DNA of 47,307 nt from Nemertoderma westbladi (lineage: Eukaryota > Xenacoelomorpha > Nemertodermatida > Nemertodermatidae): contig JAUCBJ010000619.1 in assembly GCA_032718475.1 (NCBI GenBank), forward strand, positions 1 through 47,307, written 5' to 3'. Positions 19,458-34,446 of the stretch are shown here, in pieces (the first letter of the stretch is position 1; each line of letters opens with the position of its first letter). Position numbers and translations under genes: made by a program. The notes under the pieces are model-generated. The model was not told the origin of the DNA. It made no database searches and saw only the letters and a list, made by a program, of their open reading frames with translations.

Positions 19458-22400
19458 CAGATAAATTGGGCGAATAAAGGATTATTTGTAACATTGATAT
19501 CAAACAGATAAATTGGGCGAATAAAGGATTATTTGTAACATTGATATCAAACAGATAAATTGGGCGAATAAAGGATTATTTGTAACATTGATATCATACA
19601 GATAAATTGGGCGAATAAAGGATTATTTGTAACATTGATATCAAACAGATAAATTGGGCGAATAAAGGATTATTTGTAACATTGATATCATACAGATAAA
19701 TTGGGCGAATAAAGGATTATTTGTAACATTGATATCAAACAGATAAATTGGGCGAATAAAGGATTATTTGTAACATTGATATCATACAGATAAATTGGGC
19801 GAATAAAGGATTATTTGTAACATTGATATCATACAGATAAATTGGGCGAATAAAGGATTATTTGTAACATTGATATCATACAGATAAATTGGGCGAATAA
19901 AGGATTATTTGTAACATTGATATCATACAGATAAATTGGGCGAATAAAGGATTATTTGTAACATTGATATCAAACAGATAAATTGGGCGAATAAAGGATT
20001 ATTTGTAACATTGATATCATACAGATAAATTGGGCGAATAAAGGATTATTTGTAACATTGATATCATACAGATAAATTGGGCGAATAAAGGATTATTTGT
20101 AACATTGATATCATACAGATAAATTGGGCGAATAAAGGATTATTTGTAACATTGATATCATACAGATAAATTGGGCGAATAAAGGATTATTTGTAACATT
20201 GATATCATACAGATAAATTGGGCGAATAAAGGATTATTTGTAACATTGATATCATACAGATAAATTGGGCGAATAAAGGATTATTTGTAACATTGATATC
20301 ATACAGATAAATTGGGCGAATAAAGGATTATTTGTAACATTGATATCATACAGATAAATTGGGCGAATAAAGGATTATTTGTAACATTGATATCATACAG
20401 ATAAATTGGGCGAATAAAGGATTATTTGTAACATTGATATCATACAGATAAATTGGGCGAATAAAGGATTATTTGTAACATTGATATCATACAGATAAAT
20501 TGGGCGAATAAAGGATTATTTGTAACATTGATATCATACAGATAAATTGGGCGAATAAAGGATTATTTGTAACATTGATATCATACAGATAAATTGGGCG
20601 AATAAAGGATTATTTGTAACATTGATATCATACAGATAAATTGGGCGAATAAAGGATTATTTGTAACATTGATATCATACAGATAAATTGGGCGAATAAA
20701 GGATTATTTGTAACATTGATATCATACAGATAAATTGGGCGAATAAAGGATTATTTGTAACATTGATATCATACAGATAAATTGGGCGAATAAAGGATTA
20801 TTTGTAACATTGATATCATACAGATAAATTGGGCGAATAAAGGATTATTTGTAACATTGATATCATACAGATAAATTGGGCGAATAAAGGATTATTTGTA
20901 ACATTGATATCATACAGATAAATTGGGCGAATAAAGGATTATTTGTAACATTGATATCATACAGATAAATTGGGCGAATAAAGGATTATTTGTAACATTG
21001 ATATCATACAGATAAATTGGGCGAATAAAGGATTATTTGTAACATTGATATCATACAGATAAATTGGGCGAATAAAGGATTATTTGTAACATTGATATCA
21101 TACAGATAAATTGGGCGAATAAAGGATTATTTGTAACATTGATATCATACAGATAAATTGGCCGAATAAAGGATAATTTGTAACATTGATATCATACAGA
21201 TAAATTGGGCGAATAAGGATAATTTGTAACATTGATATCATACAGATAAATTGGGCGAATAAAGGATTATTTGTAACATTGATATCATACAGATAAATTG
21301 GGCGAATAAAGGATTATTTGTAACATTGATATCATACAGATAAATTGGGCGAATAAGGATAATTTGTAACATTGATATCATACAGATAAATTGGGCGAAT
21401 AAAGGATTATTTGTAACATTGATATCATACAGATAAATTGGGCGAATAAAGGATTATTTGTAACATTGATATCATACAGATAAATTGGGCGAATAAAGGA
21501 TTATTTGTAACATTGATATCATACAGATAAATTGGGCGAATAAAGGATTATTTGTAACATTGATATCATACAGATAAATTGGGCGAATAAAGGATTATTT
21601 GTAAAATAGATATCAAACAGATAAATTGGGCGAATAAAGGATTATTTGTAACATTGATATCATACAGATAAATTGGGCGAATAAAGGATTATTTGTAACA
21701 TTGATATCTTACAGATAAATTGGGCGAATAAAGGATTATTTGTAACATTGATATCATACAGATAAATTGGGCGAATAAAGGATTATTTGTAACATTGATA
21801 TCATACAGATAAATTGGGCGAATAAAGGATTATTTGTAACATTGATATCTTACAGATAAATTGGGCGAATAAAGGATTATTTGTAACATTGATATCATAC
21901 AGATAAATTGGGCGAATAAAGGATTATTTGTAACATTGATATCATACAGATTAATTGGGCGAATAAGGATTATTTGTAACATTGATATCATACAGATAAA
22001 TTGGGCGAATAAAGGATTATTTGTAACATTGATATCATACAGATAAATTGGGCGAATAAAGGATTATTTGTAACATTGATATCATACAGATAAATTGGGC
22101 GAATAAAGGATTATTTGTAACATTGATATCTTACAGATAAATTGGGCGAATAAAGGATTATTTGTAACATTGATATCATACAGATAAATTGGGCGAATAA
22201 ATGATTATTTGTAACATTGATATCATACAGATAAATTGGGCGAATAAAGGATTATTTGTAACATTGATATCATACAGATAAATTGGGCGAATAAAGGATT
22301 ATTTGTAACATTGATATCTTACAGATAAATTGGGCGAATAAAGGATTATTTGTAACATTGATATCATACAGATAAATTGGGCGAATAAAGGATTATTTGT

Positions 22401-25400
22401 AACATTGATATCATACAGATAAATTGGGCGAATAAAGGATTATTTGTAACATTGATATCTTACAGATAAATTGGGCGAATAAAGGATTATTTGTAACATT
22501 GATATCTTACAGATAAATTGGGCGAATAAAGGATTATTTGTAACATTGATATCATACAGATAAATTGGGCGAATAAAGGATTATTTATAACATTGATATC
22601 ATACAGATAAATTGGGCGAATAAAGGATTATTTGTAACATTGATATCATACAGATAAATTGGGCGAATAAAGGATTATTTGTAACATTGATATCATACAG
22701 ATAAATTGGGCGAATAGAAGGATTATTTGTAACATTGATATCATACAGATAAATTGGGCGAATAAAGGATTATTTGTAACATTGATATCTTACAGATAAA
22801 TTGGGCGAATAAAGGATTATTTGAAACATTGATATCATACAGATAAATTGGGCGAATAAAGGATTATTTGTAACATTGATATCATACAGATAAATTGGGC
22901 GAATAAAGGATTATTTGTAACATTGATATCATACAGATAAATTGGGCGAATAAAGGATTATTTGTAACATTGATATCATACAGATAAATTGGGCGAATAA
23001 AGGATTATTTGTAACATTGATATCATACAGATAAATTGGGAGAATAAAGGATTATTTGTAACATTGATATCATACAGATAACTTGGGCGAATAAAGGATT
23101 ATTTGTAACATTGATATCATACAGATAAATTGGGCGAATAAAGGATTATTTGTAACATTGATATCATACAGATAAATTGGGCGAATAAAGGATTATTTGT
23201 AACATTGATATCATACAGATAAATTGGGCGAATAAAGGATTATTTGTAACATTGATATCTTACAGATAAATTGGGCGAATAAAGGATTATTTGTAACATT
23301 GATATCATACAGATAAATTGGGCGAATAAAGGATTATTTGAAACATTGATATCATACAGATAAATTGGGCGAATAAAGGATTATTTGTAACATTGATATC
23401 ATACAGATAAATTGGGCGAATAAAGGATTATTTGTAACATTGATATCTTACAGATAAATTGGGCGAATAAAGGATTATTTGTAACATTGATATCATACAG
23501 ATAAATTGGGCGAATAAAGGATTATTTGTAACATTGATATCATACAGATAAATTGGGCGAATAAAGGATTATTTGTAACATTGATATCATACAGATAAAT
23601 TGGGCGAATAAAGGATTATTTGTAACATTGATATCATACAGATAAATTGGGCGAATAAAGGATTATTTGTAACATTAATATCTTACAGATAAATTGGGCG
23701 AATAAAGGATTATTTGTAACATTGATATCATACAGATAAATTGGGCGAATAAAGGATTACTTGTAAAATTGATATCATACAGATAAATTGGGCGAATAGA
23801 AGGATTATTTGTAACATTGATATCATACAGATAAATTGGGCGAATAAAGGATTATTTGTAACATTGATATCTTACAGATAAATTGGGCGAATAAAGGATT
23901 ATTTGTAACATTGATATCATACAGATAAATTGGGCGAATAAAGGATTATTTGTAACATAGATATCATACAGATAAATTGGGCGAATAAAGGATTATTTGT
24001 AACATTGATATCATACAGATAAATTGGGCGAATAAAGGATTATTTGTAACATTGATATCATACAGATAAATTGGGCGAATAAAGGATTATTTGTAACATT
24101 GATATCATACAGATAAATTGGGAGAATAAAGGATTATTTGTAACATTGATATCATACAGATAAATTGGGCGAATAAAGGATTATTTGTAACATTGATATC
24201 ATACAGATAAATTGGGCGAATAAAGGATTATTTATAACATTGATATCATACAGATAAATTGGGCGAATAAATGATTATTTGTAACATAGATATCATACAG
24301 ATAAATTGGGCGAATAAAGGATCATTTGTAACATTGATATCATACAGATAAATTGGGCGAATAAAGGATTATTTGTAAAATTGATATCATACAGATAAAT
24401 TGGGCGAATAAAGGATTATTTGTAACATTGATATCATACAGATAAATTGGGCGAATAAAGGATTATTTATAACATTGATATCATACAGATAAATTGGGCG
24501 AATAAATGATTATTTGTAAAATTGATATCATACAGATAAATTGGGCGAATAAAGGATTATTTGTAACATTGATATCATACAGATAAATTGGGCGAATAAA
24601 GGATTATTTATAACATTGATATCATACAGATAAATTGGGCGAATAAATGATTATTTGTAAAATTGATATCATACAGATAAATTGGGCGAATAAAGGATTA
24701 TTTGTAACATTGATATCATACAGATAAATTGGGCGAATAAAGGATTATTTGTAACATTGATATCATACAGATAAATTGGGCGAATAAAGGATTATTTATA
24801 ACATTGATATCATACAGATAAATTGGGCGAATAAATGATTATTTGTAAAATTGATATCATACAGATAAATTGGGCGAATAAAGGATTATTTGTAACATTG
24901 ATATCATACAGATAAATTGGGCGAATAAAGGATTATTTATAACATTGATATCATACAGATAAATTGGGCGAATAAATGATTATTTGTAAAATTGATATCA
25001 TACAGATAAATTGGGCGAATAAAGGATTATTTGTAACATTGATATCATACAGATAAATTGGGCGAATAAAGGATTATTTATAACATTGATATCATACAGA
25101 TAAATTGGGCGAATAAATGATTATTTGTAAAATTGATATCATACAGATAAATTGGGCGAATAAAGGATTATTTGTAACATTGATATCATACAGATAAATT
25201 GGGCGAATAAAGGATTATTTGTAACATTGATATCATACAGATAAATTGGGCGAATAAAGGATTATTTGTAACATTGATATCATACAGATAAATTGGGCGA
25301 ATAAAGGATTATTTGTAACATTGATATCATACAGATAAATTGGGCGAATAAAGGATTATTTGTAACATTGATATCATACAGATAAATTGGGCGAATAAAG

Positions 25401-28400
25401 GATTATTTGTAACATTGATATCATACAGATAAATTGGGCGAATAAAGGATTATTTGTAACATTGATATCATACAGATAAATTGGGCGAATAAAGGATTAT
25501 TTGTAACATTGATATCATACAGATAAATTGGGCGAATAAAGGATTATTTGTAACATTGATATCATACAGATAAATTGGGCGAATAAAGGATTATTTATAA
25601 CATTGATATCATACAGATAAATTGGGCGAATAAATGATTATTTGTAAAATTGATATCATACAGATAAATTGGGCGAATAAAGGATTATTTGTAACATTGA
25701 TATCATACAGATAAATTGGGCGAATAAAGGATTATTTATAACATTGATATCATACAGATAAATTGGGCGAATAAATGATTATTTGTAAAATTGATATCAT
25801 ACAGATAAATTGGGCGAATAAAGGATTATTTGTAACATTGATATCATACAGATAAATTGGGCGAATAAAGGATTATTTGTAACATTGATATCATACAGAT
25901 AAATTGGGCGAATAAAGGATTATTTGTAACATTGATATCATACAGATAAATTGGGCGAATAAAGGATTATTTGTAACATTGATATCATACAGATAAATTG
26001 GGCGAATAAAGGATTATTTGTAACATTGATATCATACAGATAAATTGGGCGAATAAAGGATTATTTGTAACATTGATATCATACAGATAAATTGGGCGAA
26101 TAAAGGATTATTTGTAACATTGATATCATACAGATAAATTGGGCGAATAAAGGATTATTTGTAACATTGATATCATACAGATAAATTGGGCGAATAAAGG
26201 ATTATTTGTAACATTGATATCATACAGATAAATTGGGCGAATAAAGGATTATTTGTAACATTGATATCATACAGATAAATTGGGCGAATAAAGGATTATT
26301 TGTAACATTGATATCATACAGATAAATTGGGCGAATAAAGGATTATTTGTAACATTGATATCATACAGATAAATTGGGCGAATAAAGGATTATTTGTAAC
26401 ATTGATATCATACAGATAAATTGGGCGAATAAAGGATTATTTGTAACATTGATATCATACAGATAAATTGGGCGAATAAATGATTATTTGTAACATTGAT
26501 ATCATACAGATAAATTGGGCGAATAAAGGATTATTTGTAACATTGATATCATACAGATAAATTGGGCGAATAAAGGATTATTTGTAACATTGATATCATA
26601 CAGATAAATTGGGCGAATAAAGGATTATTTGTAACATTGATATCATACAGATAAATTGGGCGAATAAAGGATTATTTGTAACATTGATATCATACAGATA
26701 AATTGGGCGAATAAAGGATTATTTGTAACATTGATATCATACAGATAAATTGGGCGAATAAAGGATTATTTGTAACATTGATATCATACAGATAAATTGG
26801 GCGAATAAAGGATTATTTGTAACATTGATATCATACAGATAAATTGGGCGAATAAAGGATTATTTGTAACATTGATATCATACAGATAAATTGGGCGAAT
26901 AAAGGATTATTTGTAACATTGATATCATACAGATAAATTGGGCGAATAAAGGATTATTTGTAACATTGATATCATACAGATAAATTGGGCGAATAAAGGA
27001 TTATTTGTAACATTGATATCATACAGATAAATTGGGCGAATAAAGGATTATTTGTAACATTGATATCATACAGATAAATTGGGCGAATAAAGGATTATTT
27101 GTAACATTGATATCATACAGATAAATTGGGCGAATAAAGGATTATTTGTAACATTGATATCATACAGATAAATTGGGCGAATAAAGGATTATTTGTAACA
27201 TTGATATCATACAGATAAATTGGGCGAATAAAGGATTATTTGTAACATTGATATCATACAGATAAATTGGGCGAATAAAGGATTATTTGTAACATTGATA
27301 TCATACAGATAAATTGGGCGAATAAAGGATTATTTGTAACATTGATATCATACAGATAAATTGGGCGAATAAAGGATTATTTGTAACATTGATATCATAC
27401 AGATAAATTGGGCGAATAAAGGATTATTTGTAACATTGATATCATACAGATAAATTGGGCGAATAAAGGATTATTTGTAACATTGATATCATACAGATAA
27501 ATTGGGCGAATAAAGGATTATTTGTAACATTGATATCATACAGATAAATTGGGCGAATAAAGGATTATTTGTAACATTGATATCATACAGATAAATTGGG
27601 CGAATAAAGGATTATTTGTAACATTGATATCATACAGATAAATTGGGCGAATAAAGGATTATTTGTAACATTGATATCATACAGATAAATTGGGCGAATA
27701 AAGGATTATTTGTAACATTGATATCATACAGATAAATTGGGCGAATAAAGGATTATTTGTAACATTGATATCATACAGATAAATTGGGCGAATAAAGGAT
27801 TATTTGTAACATTGATATCATACAGATAAATTGGGCGAATAAAGGATTATTTGTAACATTGATATCATACAGATAAATTGGGCGAATAAAGGATTATTTG
27901 TAACATTGATATCATACAGATAAATTGGGCGAATAAAGGATTATTTGTAACATTGATATCATACAGATAAATTGGGCGAATAAAGGATTATTTGTAACAT
28001 TGATATCATACAGATAAATTGGGCGAATAAAGGATTATTTGTAACATTGATATCATACAGATAAATTGGGCGAATAAAGGATTATTTGTAACATTGATAT
28101 CATACAGATAAATTGGGCGAATAAATGATTATTTGTAACATTGATATCATACAGATAAATTGGGCGAATAAAGGATTATTTGTAACATTGATATCATACA
28201 GATAAATTGGGCGAATAAAGGATTATTTGTAACATTGATATCATACAGATAAATTGGGCGAATAAAGGATTATTTGTAACATTGATATCATACAGATAAA
28301 TTGGGCGAATAAAGGATTATTTGTAACATTGATATCATACAGATAAATTGGGCGAATAAAGGATTATTTGTAACATTGATATCATACAGATAAATTGGGC

Positions 28401-31400
28401 GAATAAAGGATTATTTGTAACATTGATATCATACAGATAAATTGGGCGAATAAAGGATTATTTGTAACATTGATATCATACAGATAAATTGGGCGAATAA
28501 AGGATTATTTGTAACATTGATATCATACAGATAAATTGGGCGAATAAATGATTATTTGTAACATTGATATCATACAGATAAATTGGGCGAATAAAGGATT
28601 ATTTGTAACATTGATATCATACAGATAAATTGGGCGAATAAAGGATTATTTGTAACATTGATATCATACAGATAAATTGGGCGAATAAAGGATTATTTGT
28701 AACATTGATATCATACAGATAAATTGGGCGAATAAAGGATTATTTGTAACATTGATATCATACAGATAAATTGGGCGAATAAAGGATTATTTGTAACATT
28801 GATATCATACAGATAAATTGGGCGAATAAAGGATTATTTGTAACATTGATATCATACAGATAAATTGGGCGAATAAATGATTATTTGTAACATTGATATC
28901 ATACAGATAAATTGGGCGAATAAAGGATTATTTGTAACATTGATATCATACAGATAAATTGGGCGAATAAAGGATTATTTGTAACATTGATATCATACAG
29001 ATAAATTGGGCGAATAAAGGATTATTTGTAACATTGATATCATACAGATAAATTGGGCGAATAAAGGATTATTTGTAACATTGATATCATACAGATAAAT
29101 TGGGCGAATAAATGATTATTTGTAACATTGATATCATACAGATAAATTGGGCGAATAAAGGATTATTTGTAACATTGATATCATACAGATAAATTGGGCG
29201 AATAAAGGATTATTTGTAACATTGATATCATACAGATAAATTGGGCGAATAAATGATTATTTGTAACATTGATATCATACAGATAAATTGGGCGAATAAA
29301 TGATTATTTGTAACATTGATATCATACAGATAAATTGGGCGAATAAAGGATTATTTGTAACATTGATATCATACAGATAAATTGGGCGAATAAATGATTA
29401 TTTGTAACATTGATATCATACAGATAAATTGGGCGAATAAAGGATTATTTGTAACATTGATATCATACAGATAAATTGGGCGAATAAAGGATTATTTGTA
29501 ACATTGATATCATACAGATAAATTGGGCGAATAAATGATTATTTGTAACATTGATATCATACAGATAAATTGGGCGAATAAAGGATTATTTGTAACATTG
29601 ATATCATACAGATAAATTGGGCGAATAAAGGATTATTTGTAACATTGATATCATACAGATAAATTGGGCGAATAAAGGATTATTTGTAACATTGATATCA
29701 TACAGATAAATTGGGCGAATAAATGATTATTTGTAACATTGATATCATACAGATAAATTGGGCGAATAAATGATTATTTGTAACATTGATATCATACAGA
29801 TAAATTGGGCGAATAAAGGATTATTTGTAACATTGATATCATACAGATAAATTGGGCGAATAAATGATTATTTGTAACATTGATATCATACAGATAAATT
29901 GGGCGAATAAAGGATTATTTGTAACATTGATATCATACAGATAAATTGGGCGAATAAAGGATTATTTGTAACATTGATATCATACAGATAAATTGGGCGA
30001 ATAAATGATTATTTGTAACATTGATATCATACAGATAAATTGGGCGAATAAATGATTATTTGTAACATTGATATCATACAGATAAATTGGGCGAATAAAG
30101 GATTATTTGTAACATTGATATCATACAGATAAATTGGGCGAATAAAGGATTATTTGTAACATTGATATCATACAGATAAATTGGGCGAATAAATGATTAT
30201 TTGTAACATTGATATCATACAGATAAATTGGGCGAATAAATGATTATTTGTAACATTGATATCATACAGATAAATTGGGCGAATAAAGGATTATTTGTAA
30301 CATTGATATCATACAGATAAATTGGGCGAATAAAGGATTATTTGTAACATTGATATCATACAGATAAATTGGGCGAATAAAGGATTATTTGTAACATTGA
30401 TATCATACAGATAAATTGGGCGAACAAGGATTATTTGTAACATTGATATCATACAGATAAATTGGGCGAATAAAGGATTATTTGTAACATTGATATCATA
30501 CAGATAAATTGGGCGAATAAATGATTATTTGTAACATTGATATCATACAGATAAATTGGGCGAATAAAGGATTATTTGTAACATTGATATCATACAGATA
30601 AATTGGGCGAATAAATGATTATTTGTAACATTGATATCATACAGATAAATTGGGCGAATAAATGATTATTTGTAACATTGATATCATACAGATAAATTGG
30701 GCGAATAAAGGATTATTTGTAACATTGATATCATACAGATAAATTGGGCGAATAAAGGATTATTTGTAACATTGATATCATACAGATAAATTGGGCGAAT
30801 AAATGATTATTTGTAACATTGATATCATACAGATAAATTGGGCGAATAAATGATTATTTGTAACATTGATATCATACAGATAAATTGGGCGAATAAAGGA
30901 TTATTTGTAACATTGATATCATACAGATAAATTGGGCGAATAAAGGATTATTTGTAACATTGATATCATACAGATAAATTGGGCGAATAAATGATTATTT
31001 GTAACATTGATATCATACAGATAAATTGGGCGAATAAATGATTATTTGTAACATTGATATCATACAGATAAATTGGGCGAATAAAGGATTATTTGTAACA
31101 TTGATATCATACAGATAAATTGGGCGAATAAAGGATTATTTGTAACATTGATATCATACAGATAAATTGGGCGAATAAAGGATTATTTGTAACATTGATA
31201 TCATACAGATAAATTGGGCGAACAAGGATTATTTGTAACATTGATATCATACAGATAAATTGGGCGAATAAAGGATTATTTGTAACATTGATATCATACA
31301 GATAAATTGGGCGAATAAATGATTATTTGTAACATTGATATCATACAGATAAATTGGGCGAATAAAGGATTATTTGTAACATTGATATCATACAGATAAA

Positions 31401-32650
31401 TTGGGCGAATAAATGATTATTTGTAAAATTGATATCATACAGATAAATTGGGCGAATAAAGGATTATTTGTAACATTGATATCATACAGATAAATTGGGC
31501 GAACAAGGATTATTTGTAACATTGATATCATACAGATAAATTGGGCGAATAAAGGATTATTTGTAACATTGATATCATACAGATAAATTGGGCGAATAAA
31601 TGATTATTTGTAACATTGATATCATACAGATAAATTGGGCGAATAAAGGATTATTTGTAACATTGATATCATACAGATAAATTGGGCGAATAAATGATTA
31701 TTTGTAAAATTGATATCATACAGATAAATTGGGCGAATAAATGATTATTTGTAACATTGATATCATACAGATAAATTGGGCGAATAAAGGATTATTTGTA
31801 ACATTGATATCATACAGATAAATTGGGCGAATAAAGGATTATTTGTAACATTGATATCATACAGATAAATTGGGCGAATAAATGATTATTTGTAACATTG
31901 ATATCATACAGATAAATTGGGCGAATAAATGATTATTTGTAACATTGATATCATACAGATAAATTGGGCGAATAAAGGATTATTTGTAACATTGATATCA
32001 TACAGATAAATTGGGCGAATAAAGGATTATTTGTAACATTGATATCATACAGATAAATTGGGCGAATAAATGATTATTTGTAACATTGATATCATACAGA
32101 TAAATTGGGCGAATAAATGATTATTTGTAACATTGATATCATACAGATAAATTGGGCGAATAAAGGATTATTTGTAACATTGATATCATACAGATAAATT
32201 GGGCGAATAAAGGATTATTTGTAACATTGATATCATACAGATAAATTGGGCGAATAAAGGATTATTTGTAACATTGATATCATACAGATAAATTGGGCGA
32301 ACAAGGATTATTTGTAACATTGATATCATACAGATAAATTGGGCGAATAAAGGATTATTTGTAACATTGATATCATACAGATAAATTGGGCGAACAAGGA
32401 TTATTTGTAACATTGATATCATACAGATAAATTGGGCGAATAAAGGATTATTTGTAACATTGATATCATACAGATAAATTGGGCGAATAAATGATTATTT
32501 GTAACATTGATATCATACAGATAAATTGGGCGAATAAAGGATTATTTGTAACATTGATATCATACAGATAAATTGGGCGAATAAATGATTATTTGTAAAA
32601 TTGATATCATACAGATAAATTGGGCGAATAAAGGATTATTTGTAACATTG
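19458..32650 (+). repeat. 47-bp satellite array, about 281 copies (13.2 kb)
   Basis: The unit begins CAGATAAATTGGGCGAATAA, continues AGGATTATTTGTAACATTG, and ends ATATCATA, with a 47-bp period. The first few copies carry ATATCAAA, which soon gives way to ATATCATA. Later variants are TCTTACAG (about 21700-23900), TTATAAC, TTGTAAAA, AAATGATT (frequent after 28100) and a 46-bp GAACAAGG form (30424, 31222, 31502, 32300, 32393). The array starts and stops abruptly in non-repeated DNA. No protein-coding role is supported; the ORFs across it arise from periodicity. Confidence 0.98.
24400..25140 (+). repeat. Higher-order repeat within the satellite (3 x 47 = 141 bp)
   Basis: Units alternate in the order TTTGTAAC, TTTATAAC, AAATGATT...GTAAAA, and this three-unit block recurs about five times, once with an additional canonical unit. 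The same block recurs at about 25580-25800. This shows that recent expansion copied multi-unit blocks. Confidence 0.75.
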
Positions 32651-32977
32651 AATGCATCCACCCTGATAACTTATCTGACGTTTTAGCACATTTATCCTAT
32701 AATGTATATAATTTAGGACCTACATTATTGGCAGTTAAAATATTCTTACAATATTATTAATGATATTTTTATTTTTTATTTCTCTTTCTTTTTTGAATTT
32801 CACAGGACTTATAACTTTTTATTTCACTTTTAACTTAATAAATATTAAGTGATTTAATCAGATAGCACTGATGTAGTTGATTTGATGGCGTTTGAAGATT
32901 GACTCATTGGAATGTTCATGGAATTACAACACCAAGGAAATGCCCTGGAATCTTCTACCTCCAGTTCCAATTCTGTA
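32651..32977. other. Non-coding between two tandem arrays
   Basis: AT-rich sequence with no supported gene, between the 47-bp satellite and the 28-bp minisatellite. Confidence 0.4.
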
Positions 32978-33425
32978 GACTATTACAGGTGAGTGAGGCC
33001 ATGTGGTCTATTACAGGTGAGTGCGACAATGTGGTCTATTACAGGTGAGTGCGACAATGTGTTCAATTACAGGTGAGTGCGACAATGTGGTATATTACAG
33101 GTGAGTGCGACCATGTGGTCTATTACAGGTGAGTGCGACAATGTGGTCTATTACAGGTGAGTGCGGCCATGTGGTCTATTACAGGTGAGTGCGACAATGT
33201 GGTCTATTACATGTGTGTGCGACAATGTGGTCTATTACATGTGAGTGCGACAATGTGTTCTATTACAGGTGAGTGCGACAATGTGGTCTATTACAGGTGA
33301 GTGCGACAATGTGTTCCATTACAGGTGAGTGCGACAATGTGGTCTATTACAGTTGAGTGCGACAATGTGGTCTATTACAGGTGAGTGCGACAATGTGGTC
33401 TATTACAGGTTAGTGCGACAATGTG
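32978..33425 (+). repeat. 28-bp minisatellite, 16 copies, with a splice-site-like core
   Basis: The unit is GTCTATTACAGGTGAG followed by TGCGACAATGTG; 16 units of 28 bp fill 448 bases exactly. Twelve copies keep CAGGTGAGT unchanged; copies 9, 10, 14 and 16 differ in this core. TTACAG followed by GTGAGT is an acceptor AG next to a strong donor consensus. See findings for the recursive-splicing idea. Confidence 0.96.
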
Positions 33426-34287
33426 GCTGCACTTCGTTATACGTTTTAATAACTCGGTGCCGCGATCTCATTACGTCACTACATCGATTTTAATTGACTC
33501 ACAACCATGCCCCCCTCAACTGTAAATTCAACTTTTCAATTCGTGTGGTACGGCGAGCCAAAGCACATAACCAGAAGCCAGGTTCCCATTATATAGCTGG
33601 CTTTGGAAATCACCAACGACTAAACTGTCTTCCATAGTGACACAACTGTAGTGCGAAATCACTGCGCTTACAGTCAGCGCTTACATAAAAATACGAAAAA
33701 TTAAATCATTTTTCCAGATACGGGGCGGGAGGTGGTGGATAATTGAGGCATGGAAGAAACACATGATACAGCGCCTGCGGCCAACAAAGGTCCTTAAAAA
33801 CAAACCAGCTCTGATCTTTTGAACTTTTAAAATTAGAAGTTTCAGACGATTATATACTAATTATTTTCAAACAATAAATATATATATAGTCCGGCAGATT
33901 TTGCCGTTTTTTCACTGAACTTTGCATGGGTGTACCTATAGTAAATGTTTTTGGTGATCTTGGTAGGAAATTTTATTTCGATCAATCGACTGATGTACAG
34001 CTTGCATCATTGTGGATTTTGTGTAATTTGTAATTTAAAAGATTGTGCCCAGGAACAGTTAATTAAGACGATTAGTCCAATCGGTTCCATATAGTTTAGT
34101 AATAAATTTACTGTTGAAAATGAACAAATGGTAGGCCTGCATGTGTTGTCGCTAAACGTGACAGTTGCCGAAACGCGACAGAACCGACCTGCATTGTTTA
34201 CATTACATTAAACTTACATCACCGGAATCCCCATATTATGGCACACTTTTATGAGAATTTTCGTTTCAGTCTTCCATCCCATATTTT
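33426..34287. other. Non-coding, nothing recognised
   Basis: AT-rich sequence with no supported gene or repeat. Confidence 0.35.
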
Positions 34288-34446
34288 TACATTTATTATA
34301 GGAAGGGATCTAGGATCGGTAAAAAAAAAGTACGCATGTGATGGGATTAGTCCTACAATTGCGCCAATAAAAGATAAGTTATTTTCGGTAAAATAAACTT
34401 ATCATTCGAGGTAAAGACCCCTAGATCCCTTCCTATAATAAATGTA
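34288..34446. mobile_element. MITE-like foldback element with 27-bp perfect inverted repeats
   Basis: Bases 34288-34314 and 34420-34446 are perfect inverted repeats (TACATTTATTATAGG... and ...CCTATAATAAATGTA). The outermost TA on each side could be a TA target duplication, as in Tc1/mariner-type MITEs. Inside is a second hairpin (GATAAGTTATTTT with AAAATAAACTTATC, about 34373-34403). The element is 159 bp and has no ORF. It could instead be a structured RNA or an old foldback. Confidence 0.7.

Noticed and set aside
32186-32422. 78-codon minus-strand ORF of repeated peptide
   Set aside because: It lies wholly in the 47-bp satellite and exists only because 46-bp units shift the frame; there is no gene signal.
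19458-32650. CRISPR-like array (47-bp direct repeats)
   Set aside because: There are no variable spacers; units abut directly and the context is eukaryotic, so this is satellite DNA.
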